DNA of 64,000 nt from Agromyces intestinalis (GTDB lineage Bacteria > Actinomycetota > Actinomycetes > Actinomycetales > Microbacteriaceae). This document shows, one piece after another, positions 7,493 to 19,945 of the stretch. The translations under genes and the position numbers were made by a program. Every line of letters begins with the position of its first letter. Position 1 is the first letter of the stretch. The notes beneath the pieces were generated by a model. That model searched no databases. It was given only the letters and a program-made list of their open reading frames with translations, and was not told the DNA's origin. The DNA lies in the NCBI RefSeq assembly GCF_008365295.1, contig NZ_CP043505.1, positions 3,658,001 through 3,722,000 on the forward strand, given 5' to 3'.

Positions 7493-8032
7493 TTGGCACG
7501 CGTCGTGCTCGGTCAGGCTGACATCCAGCGGGCGTTGACCCGTATCTCGCACGAGATCCTCGAGTCCAACAAGGGCAGTTCGGATCTCATCATCCTCGGC
7601 ATCCCGACGCGGGGCGTGGCATTGGCCTCCCGCATCGCGCAGCAGATCGCGCGCATCGAGCCCGGGGCATCCGCGCCCGCAGGCGCCCTCGATGTGACGA
7701 TGTACCGCGACGACCTCGGGCGCACTCGCACGCGGACCCCCGCGCCGACCGAGGTGCCCGACGAGGGCATCGACGGCAAGACGGTCGTGCTCGTCGACGA
7801 CGTGCTCTACTCGGGCCGAACCATCCGCGCCGCCTTCGACGCACTCAACGACCTCGGCCGGGCCCGCGCCGTCCGGCTCGCCGTCCTCGTCGACCGCGGG
7901 CACCGCGAATTCCCGATCCGCGCCGACTTCGTCGGCAAGAACCTGCCCAGCTCGAAGACCGAGCGCATCTCGGTGCGCCTCGTCGAGACCGACGGCGAGG
8001 ACGCCGTGGTCATCGAGGGAGGCGACGACTGA
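7493..8032 (+). CDS. pyrR: Bifunctional pyr operon regulator PyrR / uracil phosphoribosyltransferase
   Basis: RNA-binding repressor of the pyr operon with weak UPRTase activity. It has 179 residues. The N-terminus [19 protein letters not shown] is typical, and the PRPP-binding signature [13 protein letters not shown] lies at about 98-112. The RNA-binding face includes the basic region around [20 protein letters not shown]. The start is TTG 7493, with ribosome site GGGAG seven bases upstream inside the leader element that PyrR itself should bind, so it is expected to autoregulate. The stop overlaps pyrB by one base (TGATG). Confidence 0.96.
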   Translation: MARVVLGQADIQRALTRISHEILESNKGSSDLIILGIPTRGVALASRIAQQIARIEPGASAPAGALDVTMYRDDLGRTRTRTPAPTEVPDEGIDGKTVVLVDDVLYSGRTIRAAFDALNDLGRARAVRLAVLVDRGHREFPIRADFVGKNLPSSKTERISVRLVETDGEDAVVIEGGDD

Positions 8033-8985
8033 TGCGCCACCTGCTGTCGACCCGCGAGCTCGCCCGCGACGAGGCGATCGAACTGCTCGACATCGCCGAG
8101 GACATGGCCCGCGTGCAGGATCGCGAGGTCAAGAAGCTGCCGACCTTGCGCGGCAAGACCGTCGTGAACCTGTTCTTCGAGGACTCGACGCGAACCAGAA
8201 TCTCGTTCGAGGCGGCCGCCAAGCGCCTCTCGGCCGACGTCATCAACTTCAGCGCCAAGGGCTCGAGCGTCTCGAAGGGCGAGAGCCTGAAGGACACCGC
8301 GCAGACGCTCGCCGCGATCGGCGCCGACGGCGTCGTCATCCGGCACGGCGCGTCGGGCGCGCCGCAGGTGCTCGCCCACAGCGGATGGATCGACGCGGGC
8401 GTGATCAACGCCGGCGACGGCACCCACGAGCACCCGACGCAGGCGCTGCTCGACGCCTTCACCCTGCGCCGGCGCATCCACGGCGCGGGTGCGTCACGCG
8501 GCCGAGACCTCGACGGCGTGCGGGTCGTCATCGTCGGCGACGTGCTGCACTCGCGGGTCGCCCGATCGAACGTGTGGTTGCTCCACACGCTCGGAGCGAA
8601 GGTCGACCTCGTCGCACCGCCCACGCTGCTGCCGGTCGACACGAGCGCGTGGCCGGCGCGCATCGGCTACGACCTCGACGAGGCCGTCGACTCGGCGCCC
8701 GATGCGGTCATGATGCTGCGCATCCAGCAGGAGCGGATGCACGGCGGGTTCTTCCCGAACAGTCGCGAGTACGCCCGCGCGTGGGGCCTGGACGACGAGC
8801 GATTCCGCCGTCTACCAGCGGATACGATGGTCATGCACCCCGGCCCGATGAATCGCGGGCTCGAGATCTCTGCCGCCGCCGCCGACTCCGCGCAGTCGAG
8901 CGTGCTCGAGCAGGTTGCGAATGGAGTCTCCGTGAGAATGGCCGCCCTCTACCTGCTGCTCGCCGGCGAGGAGGGCGCCCGATGA
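8032..8985 (+). CDS. pyrB: Aspartate carbamoyltransferase catalytic chain
   Basis: Condenses carbamoyl phosphate with aspartate, the committed step of pyrimidine synthesis. It has 317 residues. The carbamoyl-phosphate loop [13 protein letters not shown] (about 55) and the second binding motif HPTQALLD are present, as are [14 protein letters not shown] and HPGPMNRG. No pyrI regulatory chain is present, consistent with unregulated trimeric or PyrC-associated ATCases of Gram-positive bacteria. It overlaps pyrR by one base and pyrC by four (ATGA). Confidence 0.96.
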   Translation: MRHLLSTRELARDEAIELLDIAEDMARVQDREVKKLPTLRGKTVVNLFFEDSTRTRISFEAAAKRLSADVINFSAKGSSVSKGESLKDTAQTLAAIGADGVVIRHGASGAPQVLAHSGWIDAGVINAGDGTHEHPTQALLDAFTLRRRIHGAGASRGRDLDGVRVVIVGDVLHSRVARSNVWLLHTLGAKVDLVAPPTLLPVDTSAWPARIGYDLDEAVDSAPDAVMMLRIQQERMHGGFFPNSREYARAWGLDDERFRRLPADTMVMHPGPMNRGLEISAAAADSAQSSVLEQVANGVSVRMAALYLLLAGEEGAR

Positions 8986-10340
8986 CCTCCGCCTCCTTCC
9001 TCATCACAGGCGCGACGCTGGCGAACGGCGAGCGTGCCGACCTGCTGCTCGCCGACGGGGCGATCACCGAGATCGGCAGGGGCCTGACCTCCGCGGATGC
9101 CACGCGCATCGACGCCGACGGGCTCATCGCGCTGCCCGGTCTGGTCGACCTGCACACCCACCTGCGCGAGCCCGGGTACGAGCAGAGCGAGACCGTGCTG
9201 ACCGGCACCCGCGCGGCCGCCGCGGGCGGCTACACCGCCGTGTTCGCGATGGCGAACACCTCGCCCGTCGCCGACACCGCCGGCGTCGTCGAGCAGGAGC
9301 TCGCGCTCGGCGAGGCCGCCGGGTACGCGACCGTGCAGCCCATCGGCGCCGTCACGGTCGGGCTGAAGGGCGAGCAGCTCGCCGAGCTCGGCGCGATGGC
9401 CCGCTCGCGGGCCCGCGTGCGGGTGTTCAGCGACGACGGCTTCTGCGTCCACGACCCGCTGCTCATGCGGCGCGCGCTCGAGTACGTGAAGGCGTTCGAC
9501 GGCGTCATCGCGCAGCACGCGCAGGAGCCGCGCCTCACCGAGGGCGCGCAGATGAACGAGGGTGCGCTCTCGGGCGAGCTCGGACTGGCCGGATGGCCCG
9601 CCGTCGCCGAAGAGGCGATCATCGCGCGCGACGTGCTGCTGGCCGAGCACGTCGGCAGCCGGCTGCACGTCTGCCACGTCTCCACCGCGGGCAGCGTCGA
9701 GGTGATCCGCTGGGCGAAGGCCCGCGGCATCCGCGTCACCGCCGAGGTGACCCCCCACCACCTGCTGCTCACCGAAGACCTGATCGCCGGCTACGGCGAC
9801 GATGGCGAGCGCAGCCAGGGCTACGACTCGCGGTTCAAGGTGAACCCGCCGCTGCGCAGCCGCGACGACGTCGAGGCGGTGCGCCAGGCGCTCGCCGACG
9901 GCACCATCGACATCGTGGCGACCGACCACGCGCCGCACCCCGTCGAGGCGAAGGAGGTCGAGTGGGCCGCCGCCGCGAACGGCATGGTCGGACTCGAGTC
10001 CGCGCTGTCGGTGGTGCAGCACGCGATGGTCGACACGGGGCTGCTCGGCTGGGCCGAGGTCGCCCGCGTCATGAGCGAGGCGCCGGCCGGCATCGGCCGG
10101 CTCGCCGGCCACGGCACGCCGCTCGAGGTCGGCGCGCCCGCAGAGCTGACCCTGTTCGACCCGAGCGTGAGCCGGGAGTTCGCCACCGGCGATCTGGTCG
10201 GCCGCAGCGTGAACTCGCCCTACCTCGGGCGCACCCTGCCCGGCCGCGTCGTCGCGACGTTCCACCAGGGCCGGGCGACCGTGCTCGACGGGGTGGTGCG
10301 CCCGGTCGACGAGGTCGCGGCGACGGGTGGTGCCCGCTGA
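8982..10340 (+). CDS. pyrC: Dihydroorotase
   Basis: Zn amidohydrolase that cyclises carbamoyl aspartate to dihydroorotate. From ATG 8982 (overlapping the pyrB stop) it has 452 residues, a type I enzyme. Metal ligands are visible in [10 protein letters not shown] (HxH, about 55-60), in the ligands around AQHAQEP and CHVSTAGS, and in ATDHAPHP near residue 310. The two-metal layout with [10 protein letters not shown] is class I. A longer open frame upstream across pyrB has no family similarity. The stop shares its last base with the next start. Confidence 0.95.
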   Translation: MTSASFLITGATLANGERADLLLADGAITEIGRGLTSADATRIDADGLIALPGLVDLHTHLREPGYEQSETVLTGTRAAAAGGYTAVFAMANTSPVADTAGVVEQELALGEAAGYATVQPIGAVTVGLKGEQLAELGAMARSRARVRVFSDDGFCVHDPLLMRRALEYVKAFDGVIAQHAQEPRLTEGAQMNEGALSGELGLAGWPAVAEEAIIARDVLLAEHVGSRLHVCHVSTAGSVEVIRWAKARGIRVTAEVTPHHLLLTEDLIAGYGDDGERSQGYDSRFKVNPPLRSRDDVEAVRQALADGTIDIVATDHAPHPVEAKEVEWAAAANGMVGLESALSVVQHAMVDTGLLGWAEVARVMSEAPAGIGRLAGHGTPLEVGAPAELTLFDPSVSREFATGDLVGRSVNSPYLGRTLPGRVVATFHQGRATVLDGVVRPVDEVAATGGAR

Positions 10341-10891
10341 TGGGGTACTGGATCGGCGCCGGCATCGCGGCCGCGGTGGTCGGGGCGGTCGGATGGCTCA
10401 TGGCCAGGTCGTGGCGTCGGCGCACCGAACGCGACGCGGCACTGTCGGCGTACCCGGTTCCGGCCGAACTCGGCGCGCCGACGATCGAGTGCGAGGTGCT
10501 CTACGTCGCCACGACGCCCGAGGGCGAGCCGCTCGAACGGCTCGCGTTGCTGGGGCTCGCATTCCGCGGTGCCGGGCGCGTCGAGGTGACGCCCGCGGGC
10601 GTCGTGCTGCGAGTCGCCGGCGAGTTGCCGGGATTCCTGCCCGCCGACCGCATCGCGGGCGCGACCCGGGCGACCTGGGCCATCGACCGCAGCGTCGAGC
10701 CCGAGGGACTCGTCGCGATCACGTGGATCGCGAACGAGTCCGAACCCGCGCCGACCCCCACCCGGGTCGACAGCTACCTTCGCGCCCGGTATCCGGGCGA
10801 CGCGGCCAGCATCATCGCGGCCGTCACCGACATCGCCGCCGCGCCCGAACCGCGGCCGGCGGACACGCACGAGAGCGAGGCATCCGAATGA
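10340..10891 (+). CDS. PH-like domain membrane protein between pyrC and carA
   Basis: A 183-residue protein with an N-terminal membrane anchor ([20 protein letters not shown]), a basic stretch [10 protein letters not shown], then a soluble beta-rich region of about 130 residues that looks like the PH-like domain of actinobacterial pyr operons. The tail is acidic. A comparable protein (Rv1382 in M. tuberculosis, from memory) sits in the same position between pyrC and carA. No catalytic motif is visible. Position and coupling (1-base overlap with pyrC, 4-base overlap with carA) suggest a conserved accessory role in pyrimidine synthesis, possibly tethering enzymes at the membrane; that is speculation. 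Confidence 0.8.
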   Translation: MGYWIGAGIAAAVVGAVGWLMARSWRRRTERDAALSAYPVPAELGAPTIECEVLYVATTPEGEPLERLALLGLAFRGAGRVEVTPAGVVLRVAGELPGFLPADRIAGATRATWAIDRSVEPEGLVAITWIANESEPAPTPTRVDSYLRARYPGDAASIIAAVTDIAAAPEPRPADTHESEASE

Positions 10892-12044
10892 CCGCACCGA
10901 CCCGACCGGCGAACGAGCCGGCCGTGCTCGTCCTCGAGGACGGCACCCGGTACGACGGGCGCGCCTACGGCGCCTCCGGCCGCACGCTCGGCGAGGCCGT
11001 CTTCGCGACCGGCATGACCGGCTACCAGGAGACGCTGACCGACCCGTCGTACGCGGGCCAGATCGTGCTCATGACCGCGCCGCACATCGGCAACACCGGC
11101 ATGAACGACGACGACATGGAATCGGCGAAGATCTGGGTCGCCGGGTTCGTCGTGCGCGACCCGTCGCGGGTGGTGTCGAACTTCCGCGCGCAGCGCTCGC
11201 TCGACGACGACCTCGCCGCGGCCGGCATCGTCGGCATCTCGGGCATCGACACGCGCGCGGTGACCCGCCACATCCGCTCGGCGGGCGCGATGCGTGCCGG
11301 CATCTTCTCGGGTGCGGATGCCTCGCTCACCCACGGAGAACAGCTCGACCTCGTGCTCGGCGGCGCCGAGATGGCCGGGCAGAACCTGTCGGGTACGGTC
11401 TCGACGCAGGAGCAGTACACGCTGCCGGCCACCGGCGAGCGGATCGGCTCGGTCGCCGTGCTCGACCTGGGCGTCAAGACGTCGACGCTCAACTACCTCG
11501 CCGAACGCGGCCTCGACGTGCACGTGCTGCCGCAGTCGGTGACCGCCGAGGAGGTGCTCGCGCTGAAGCCCGACGCGCTGTTCTTCTCGAACGGGCCTGG
11601 CGACCCCGGGGCATCCGACCGCCATGTCGAACTGCTGCGCACGTCGCTGCGAGCAGGTCTGCCCTACTTCGGCATCTGCTTCGGCAACCAGCTGCTCGGC
11701 CGCGCCCTCGGCTATCAGACCTACAAGCTGCCGTTCGGACACCGGGGCATCAACCAGCCCGTGCTCGACACCGCCACCGGTCGGGTCGAGATCACCGCGC
11801 ACAACCACGGCTTCGCCGTCGACGCGCCGATCGGCGAGATCAGCGAGTCGGCCGAGGGCTTCGGGCGCGTCGAGGTGAGCCACTACGACCTCAACGACAA
11901 CGTCGTCGAGGGGCTCAACTGCCTCGACATCCCCGCGTTCAGTGTGCAGTACCACCCCGAGTCCGCGGCCGGCCCGCACGACGCGAACTACCTCTTCGAT
12001 CGGTTCCGCGACCTGGTGATCGCGAATAAGGAGTCCAAGGCCTG

Positions 12045-12045
<1 letters not shown>
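10888..12045 (+). CDS. carA: Carbamoyl-phosphate synthase small subunit
   Basis: Glutaminase subunit delivering ammonia to CarB. From ATG 10888, which overlaps the previous stop, it has 385 residues. The N-terminal CarA-specific domain contains [25 protein letters not shown]. The class I glutamine amidotransferase domain has the nucleophile Cys near residue 264 in [12 protein letters not shown], with His/Glu in [10 protein letters not shown] near residue 355. It ends one base into the carB start (TGATG), so the subunits should be made in equal amounts. The product also serves arginine synthesis. Confidence 0.97.
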
Positions 12046-15331
<3,286 letters not shown>

Positions 15332-15335
<4 letters not shown>

Positions 15336-16204
15336 CCGAGCGCGCCGGATTCGGCGAGCGGCTCGCGACGGCGTTCGCCGAACGCGGTCGGTTGTGCGTC
15401 GGCATCGACCCGCACGCCGAGCTGCTCGAGCGGTGGGGGCTGCCCGACACCGCCGAGGGCGCACGCGAGTTCGGGCTTCGGGTCGTGGGTGCCGCCGCGG
15501 GCCGCGCGGGCATCGTGAAGCCGCAGGTCGCGTTCTACGAGCGGCACGGTGCTGCCGGCTACGCCGCGCTCGAGCGGGTGCTCGCCGAGGCGCGCGACGC
15601 GCAGCTCGTGGTCATCGCCGATGCGAAGCGCGGCGACATCGGCACGAGCGTGGCCGCCTACGGCGAGGCGTGGCTCACGCCCGGCTCGCCGCTCGAGGCC
15701 GATGCGATGACGATCAGCGCGTACCAGGGGCTCGGTTCGATCGAGCCCGTCCGTCGGCAGGCGGAGGCGGCGGGCAAGGGCCTGCTCGTGCTCGCGGCGA
15801 CGTCGAACCCCGAGGCCCGCCCGATCCAGGGCGCCGTGCTGCAGGAGTCGAGCCGTGCCGGGGCGACCGTGGCCGGGGCGATCGTGTCGGGCGTTTCCGC
15901 CTGGAACCGCGAGACGGCGGCGCCGTCGGGAATCGGGTCGATGGGCGTCGTGATCGGCGCGACGGTCGACCTGGTCGCCGCGGGCATCGAGGCGGCGACG
16001 GATGCCTCTGGCCCCGCGCTGCCCGTGCTCGCCCCGGGCTTCGGGCATCAAGGCGCCGAGCCCGCCGACTTCCGGCGCATCTTCGGCTCGCTGGCCGAGG
16101 GTGTGATCGTGAGCGAGTCGCGCTCGGTGCTCGCGGCCGGCCCCGACGGCATCGCCGACGAGATCCTGCGTCGACTCGACCTGGTGGGGGCGGCACGTGG
16201 CTGA
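15332..16204 (+). CDS. pyrF: Orotidine 5'-phosphate decarboxylase
   Basis: Final step to UMP. It has 290 residues and is of the longer actinobacterial/myxobacterial type (PyrF type 2). The catalytic Asp-Lys-Asp motif appears as [10 protein letters not shown] at about 97-103, [17 protein letters not shown] is the typical N-terminus, and [13 protein letters not shown] is the phosphate-binding loop. Ala-rich segments and one copy of the CGGATGCC octamer occur in the second half. It begins inside the end of carB (ATGA) and ends 8 bases into the mIHF-gmk gene, so the pyrimidine operon continues straight into purine nucleotide metabolism. pyrD is not in the window. Confidence 0.95.
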
Positions 16205-17126
16205 GCCGAACCGCAACCGGCCGCCCGAGGTCGACCGGGTCGCCGCGTCCCGTGCGGCGGTCGCCGCCCGGCGTGCGCGCGCCGAGGTGAAGGCCGACAT
16301 CGCCGAGTCGCGGCGCAGCCCCCTCGATGTGCTGCGCGCCGGCCTGGAGGAGCCCGAGGGGGTCGAGGGTCGCCTGCGGGTGACCGAGTTCCTCGGCTCG
16401 ATCCCAGCGATCGGGCGCACCAAGACCGAGCGCATCATGGCGGAGCTCGACATCTCCCCGTCGAAGCGCATCGGCGGCCTCGGTCGCATTCAGCGTCAGC
16501 GGCTGCGACGCTTCACGGCCGACTGGATCGCCGCGCACGGCGGTATCGGCGATCGGCTCGTCGTGCTGGCCGGCCCGACCGCGGTGGGCAAGGGCACCGT
16601 GGCCGCGTACATCCGTCACCACCACCCCGAGGTGCGACTTTCGGTGTCGGCGACCACGCGCGCACCTCGCCCCGGCGAGATCGAGGGCGAGCACTACTAC
16701 TTCGTCGACGACGCCGAGTTCGATCGCATGATCGAGGCCGGCGAACTGCTCGAATGGGCGATCGTGCACAACACGCACCGCTACGGCACACCGCGACGCC
16801 CGGTCGAGCAGGCGATCGCCGCCGGCGACAGCGTGCTGCTCGAGATCGACATCCAGGGTGCGCGCTCGGTGCGACGAGCGATGCCCGAGGCGACGCTGGT
16901 GTTCCTTCTGCCGCCGACGTGGGACGAACTCGTGCGCAGACTCGTCGGTCGCGGCACCGAGACCCCCGCCGAACAGCAGCGCCGACTCGAGACCGCGAAG
17001 GTCGAACTGGCGGCCGTCGACGAGTTCGATCACCGGGTCGTGAACCACGACGTCGGCGAGGCGGCCGAGAAGGTCGTAGAATTGATGAGGCCTCGTCGGG
17101 GCAGGCCTCGCCGCCCCGCCCCCTGA
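16197..17126 (+). CDS. gmk: Fusion of actinobacterial integration host factor (mIHF) with guanylate kinase
   Basis: The 309-residue protein has two parts. Residues about 12-108 resemble mIHF: a basic helix ([16 protein letters not shown]), then the helix-hairpin-helix-like stretch [20 protein letters not shown] and the basic end [16 protein letters not shown]. Residues about 118-300 are guanylate kinase (GMP + ATP to GDP + ADP), with P-loop GPTAVGKG (126-133; most relatives have S/G in place of T/A), [11 protein letters not shown] for GMP binding, and [12 protein letters not shown]. No stop or start separates the parts. In mycobacteria and Streptomyces, mihF and gmk are neighbouring separate genes. 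GTG 16197 overlaps pyrF by 8 bases, and starting there is needed to include the basic helix. The two-domain reading is direct; joint function is unknown. Confidence 0.92.
   Translation: MAEPNRNRPPEVDRVAASRAAVAARRARAEVKADIAESRRSPLDVLRAGLEEPEGVEGRLRVTEFLGSIPAIGRTKTERIMAELDISPSKRIGGLGRIQRQRLRRFTADWIAAHGGIGDRLVVLAGPTAVGKGTVAAYIRHHHPEVRLSVSATTRAPRPGEIEGEHYYFVDDAEFDRMIEAGELLEWAIVHNTHRYGTPRRPVEQAIAAGDSVLLEIDIQGARSVRRAMPEATLVFLLPPTWDELVRRLVGRGTETPAEQQRRLETAKVELAAVDEFDHRVVNHDVGEAAEKVVELMRPRRGRPRRPAP
17077..17082 (+). promoter_or_regulatory. Possible rpoZ promoter -10 box
   Basis: TAGAAT, close to the TATAAT consensus, lies in the last codons of gmk. A start near 17089 would give a leader of about 87 bases before rpoZ. 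No clear -35 was seen. Confidence 0.35.
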
Positions 17127-17175
17127 TCTTTCCGGCGCACCGCGGGTGCGCATCGCTCGAACAAGGAGTTCCGCT

Positions 17176-17433
17176 TTGGCTGAGAAGCTGTCCGGCATCA
17201 TCGACCCGCCCATCGACGACCTGCTCTCGAAGGTCGACTCGAAGTACCAGCTCGTGATCTTCGCGTCCAAGCGCGCACGTCAGATCAACGACTACTACGC
17301 AGACCTGCACGAGGGCAGTCTGTTCGACAACGTCGGGCCGCTGGTCGACTCGTCGATCGACGACAAGCCGCTCACCGTGGCGATGCACGAGATCAACGAG
17401 GACAAGCTCCGCCTCACCCCGATCGGCGAGTAG
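17176..17433 (+). CDS. rpoZ: RNA polymerase omega subunit
   Basis: Small subunit that binds beta-prime and aids RNAP assembly. It has 85 residues from TTG 17176, chosen because AAGGAG at 17163-17168 is seven bases upstream and the product begins [20 protein letters not shown], the actinobacterial form. The core [21 protein letters not shown] binds beta-prime. An in-frame GTG 30 bases upstream has no ribosome site. The C-terminus contains [17 protein letters not shown]. The neighbourhood gmk-rpoZ-coaBC-metK is conserved in actinobacteria. Confidence 0.95.
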   Translation: MAEKLSGIIDPPIDDLLSKVDSKYQLVIFASKRARQINDYYADLHEGSLFDNVGPLVDSSIDDKPLTVAMHEINEDKLRLTPIGE

Positions 17434-17447
17434 CCGGGCCGGCCCCG

Positions 17448-18704
17448 ATGCCGCTCAACGTGGTCGTCGGCATCGCCGGCGGCATCGCGGCGTACAAGGC
17501 GGTCGGCGTCGTGCGCGCGCTCGTGCTGGCGGGCCACGACGTGCACGTCGTGCCGACTGAGGCCGCACTGCGGTTCGTCGGTCGCCCGACGCTCGAGGCG
17601 ATCTCGCGCAACCCGGTGCATGTCGACCTCTACGAGGGCGTCGCCGAGGTACGGCATGTCGCGATCGGGCAGGCCGCCGATCTCATCGTGGTCGCCCCGG
17701 CGACGGCGAACACGATCGCGAAGCTCGCGGCGGGGTTGGCCGACGACCTCCTCGGCAACACCGTGCTGGCGAGCGAGGCGCCGCTGGTCATCGCGCCCGC
17801 GATGCACACCGAGATGTGGCGCCATCCGGCGACGCAGGCGAACATCGCGACGCTTCGCGAGCGCGGCGTCACCGTGGTCGGCCCGGCCGTCGGCCAGCTC
17901 ACCGGCGCCGACAGCGGCCCTGGCCGCATGAGCGAGCCCGACGACATCGTCGCGGCCGCGCTCGCGGTCGCGGGCGAACCGGATGCCGCGGCCGAGGTCG
18001 GCCGCGAGGCATCCGGGTCTCCCGTCCTCGACCTCGCCGGGCGGCGCGTCGTGGTGACCGCCGGCGGCACCCGCGAACCGCTCGACCCGGTGCGGTTCCT
18101 CGGCAACCGCTCCAGCGGCAAGCAGGGCGTCGCGATCGCCGAGGCCGCACGCGAGCGCGGTGCATCCGTCACCCTGATCGCCGCGAACCTCGAGGTCGCC
18201 GACCCCGCGGGCTGCGACCTGCGCACCGTCTCGACCGCCCTCGAGTTGCGCGACGCCGTGCGCGAGGCAGCGGTGGGCGCCGACGTGGTGGTGATGGCCG
18301 CGGCCGTCGCCGACTACCGTCCGGCGACGGTGAGCGAGGCGAAGATCAAGAAAGATCCTGGCTCCGACGAGGGCCTCACCCTCGAACTCGTGCGCAACCC
18401 CGACATCCTCGCCGAACTCGGGCATGCCGCCCACGACGGCACGCTACTCGTCGGGTTCGCCGCCGAGACCGAGCCCGACGCCGGTCGCCTGCTCGAGCTG
18501 GGTCGCGCGAAACGGCGGGCGAAGAACGCCGACCTGCTCGCGGTGAACCGGGTGGGCTGGGCATCCGGATTCGCGACCGACGACAACGCCGTCACCGTGA
18601 TCGACGGCGACGACACGATCGCCGCTGAGCTTCATGGAACGAAATCGTCGGTGGCACACGGCATCCTGAACGTGGTTGTCTCGAAGCTGTCGTCCGCACC
18701 GTGA
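17448..18704 (+). CDS. coaBC: Bifunctional phosphopantothenoylcysteine decarboxylase/synthetase
   Basis: Two consecutive steps of CoA synthesis. It has 418 residues. The N-terminal FMN-dependent CoaC domain (about 1-185) has [10 protein letters not shown], the active-site His in VRHVAIG, and PAMHTEMW. The substrate-clamp motif written ACGD in E. coli reads TGAD here, so the clamp Cys is absent; related actinobacterial enzymes look similar from memory. The C-terminal CoaB domain starts near 200 with [20 protein letters not shown] and uses CTP; ADYRP and SEAKIKK follow. It begins 14 bases after rpoZ. Confidence 0.95.
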   Translation: MPLNVVVGIAGGIAAYKAVGVVRALVLAGHDVHVVPTEAALRFVGRPTLEAISRNPVHVDLYEGVAEVRHVAIGQAADLIVVAPATANTIAKLAAGLADDLLGNTVLASEAPLVIAPAMHTEMWRHPATQANIATLRERGVTVVGPAVGQLTGADSGPGRMSEPDDIVAAALAVAGEPDAAAEVGREASGSPVLDLAGRRVVVTAGGTREPLDPVRFLGNRSSGKQGVAIAEAARERGASVTLIAANLEVADPAGCDLRTVSTALELRDAVREAAVGADVVVMAAAVADYRPATVSEAKIKKDPGSDEGLTLELVRNPDILAELGHAAHDGTLLVGFAAETEPDAGRLLELGRAKRRAKNADLLAVNRVGWASGFATDDNAVTVIDGDDTIAAELHGTKSSVAHGILNVVVSKLSSAP

Positions 18705-18750
18705 CGACCCCGTCGAGCCCGTCCGCCTGCCGAGAGGAACCCGAACCAGC

Positions 18751-19944
18751 ATGAGCGACCTGCGACTCTTCACCTCCGAGTCGGTGACCGAGGGCCACCC
18801 CGACAAGATCTGCGACCAGGTCTCCGACTCGATCCTCGACGCGCTGCTCGCGGTCGACCCGCACTCGCGCGTCGCCGTCGAGACGCTCGTCACCACGGGC
18901 CTCGTGCACGTGGCGGGCGAGGTGACGACCTCGGGCTACGTCGAGATCCCCGCGATCGTGCGCGAGCGCGTCACCTCGATCGGCTACGACTCGTCCGACG
19001 TGTGGTTCGACGGCCGCAGCTGCGGCGTGTCGATCTCGATCGGAGGCCAGTCGCCCGATATCGCCCAGGGCGTCGACGACGCGTTCGAGACCCGCGAGGG
19101 GTCGAGCGTCGATGAACTCGACCGTCAGGGCGCGGGCGACCAGGGCATCATGTTCGGCTACGCGACCCGCGAGACGCCCGAGCTCATGCCCGTGCCGATC
19201 TGGCTCGCACACCGGCTCAGCGAGCGACTCGCCGCCGTGCGCAAGGCCGGCGACCTCGACTACCTGCGCCCCGACGGCAAGACCCAGGTCACCGTCGGCT
19301 ACGACGGGCAGACGCCGCGCACGATCGAGACGGTCGTGCTGTCGACGCAGCACTCGCCGAAGGTGTCGACCGAGCAGCTTCGCGCCGAGGTCGAAGAGGT
19401 CGTGATCCGGCCCGTGCTCGACACCGTCGAGCTCACCCGAGACGACCTGAAGGTGCTCATCAACCCGACGGGGCGGTTCGAGATCGGCGGCCCGCAGGGT
19501 GACGCGGGCCTCACCGGCCGCAAGATCATCATCGACACCTACGGCGGCGCCAGCCGGCACGGCGGCGGCGCGTTCAGCGGCAAGGACCCGTCCAAAGTCG
19601 ATCGGTCGGCCGCGTATGCGATGCGCTGGGTGGCGAAGAACGCGGTCGCTGCGGGGTTCGCCGACCGGCTCGAGCTTCAGGTCGCGTACGCCATCGGCGC
19701 GGCCTCGCCCGTCGGACTCTACGTCGAGACGTTCGGCACCGGCGCGCTGCCCGACGACCAGATCATCCGTGCCATCCGCGAGGTGTTCGACCTGCGGCCG
19801 GCGGCGATCATCCGCGATCTCGACCTGCTCCGCCCGATCTACGCGCAGACCGCCACCTACGGGCATTTCGGCCGCGAGCTGCCCGACTTCACGTGGGAGC
19901 GGCTCGACCGCGTCGACGACCTGCGCCAGGCCGCCGGCGTCTGA
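18751..19944 (+). CDS. metK: S-adenosylmethionine synthetase
   Basis: Makes SAM from methionine and ATP. It has 397 residues from ATG 18751, with GAGAGGAA about 12-19 bases upstream. Signatures are [19 protein letters not shown] at the N-terminus, [12 protein letters not shown] (about 130, ATP site) and [19 protein letters not shown] (about 270, phosphate and K+ loop). An earlier in-frame start lies inside coaBC and lacks family sequence. No SAM riboswitch is visible in the 46-base gap. It ends one base before the priA start. Confidence 0.97.
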   Translation: MSDLRLFTSESVTEGHPDKICDQVSDSILDALLAVDPHSRVAVETLVTTGLVHVAGEVTTSGYVEIPAIVRERVTSIGYDSSDVWFDGRSCGVSISIGGQSPDIAQGVDDAFETREGSSVDELDRQGAGDQGIMFGYATRETPELMPVPIWLAHRLSERLAAVRKAGDLDYLRPDGKTQVTVGYDGQTPRTIETVVLSTQHSPKVSTEQLRAEVEEVVIRPVLDTVELTRDDLKVLINPTGRFEIGGPQGDAGLTGRKIIIDTYGGASRHGGGAFSGKDPSKVDRSAAYAMRWVAKNAVAAGFADRLELQVAYAIGAASPVGLYVETFGTGALPDDQIIRAIREVFDLRPAAIIRDLDLLRPIYAQTATYGHFGRELPDFTWERLDRVDDLRQAAGV

Positions 19945-19945
19945 G

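Noticed and set aside
8385..8981. A 199-codon N-terminal extension of pyrC
   Set aside because: It lies wholly inside pyrB, is Arg-rich and has no family sequence; ATG 8982 gives the standard dihydroorotase length.
18705..18750. SAM riboswitch before metK
   Set aside because: The gap is only 46 bases and shows none of the paired elements of a SAM riboswitch.
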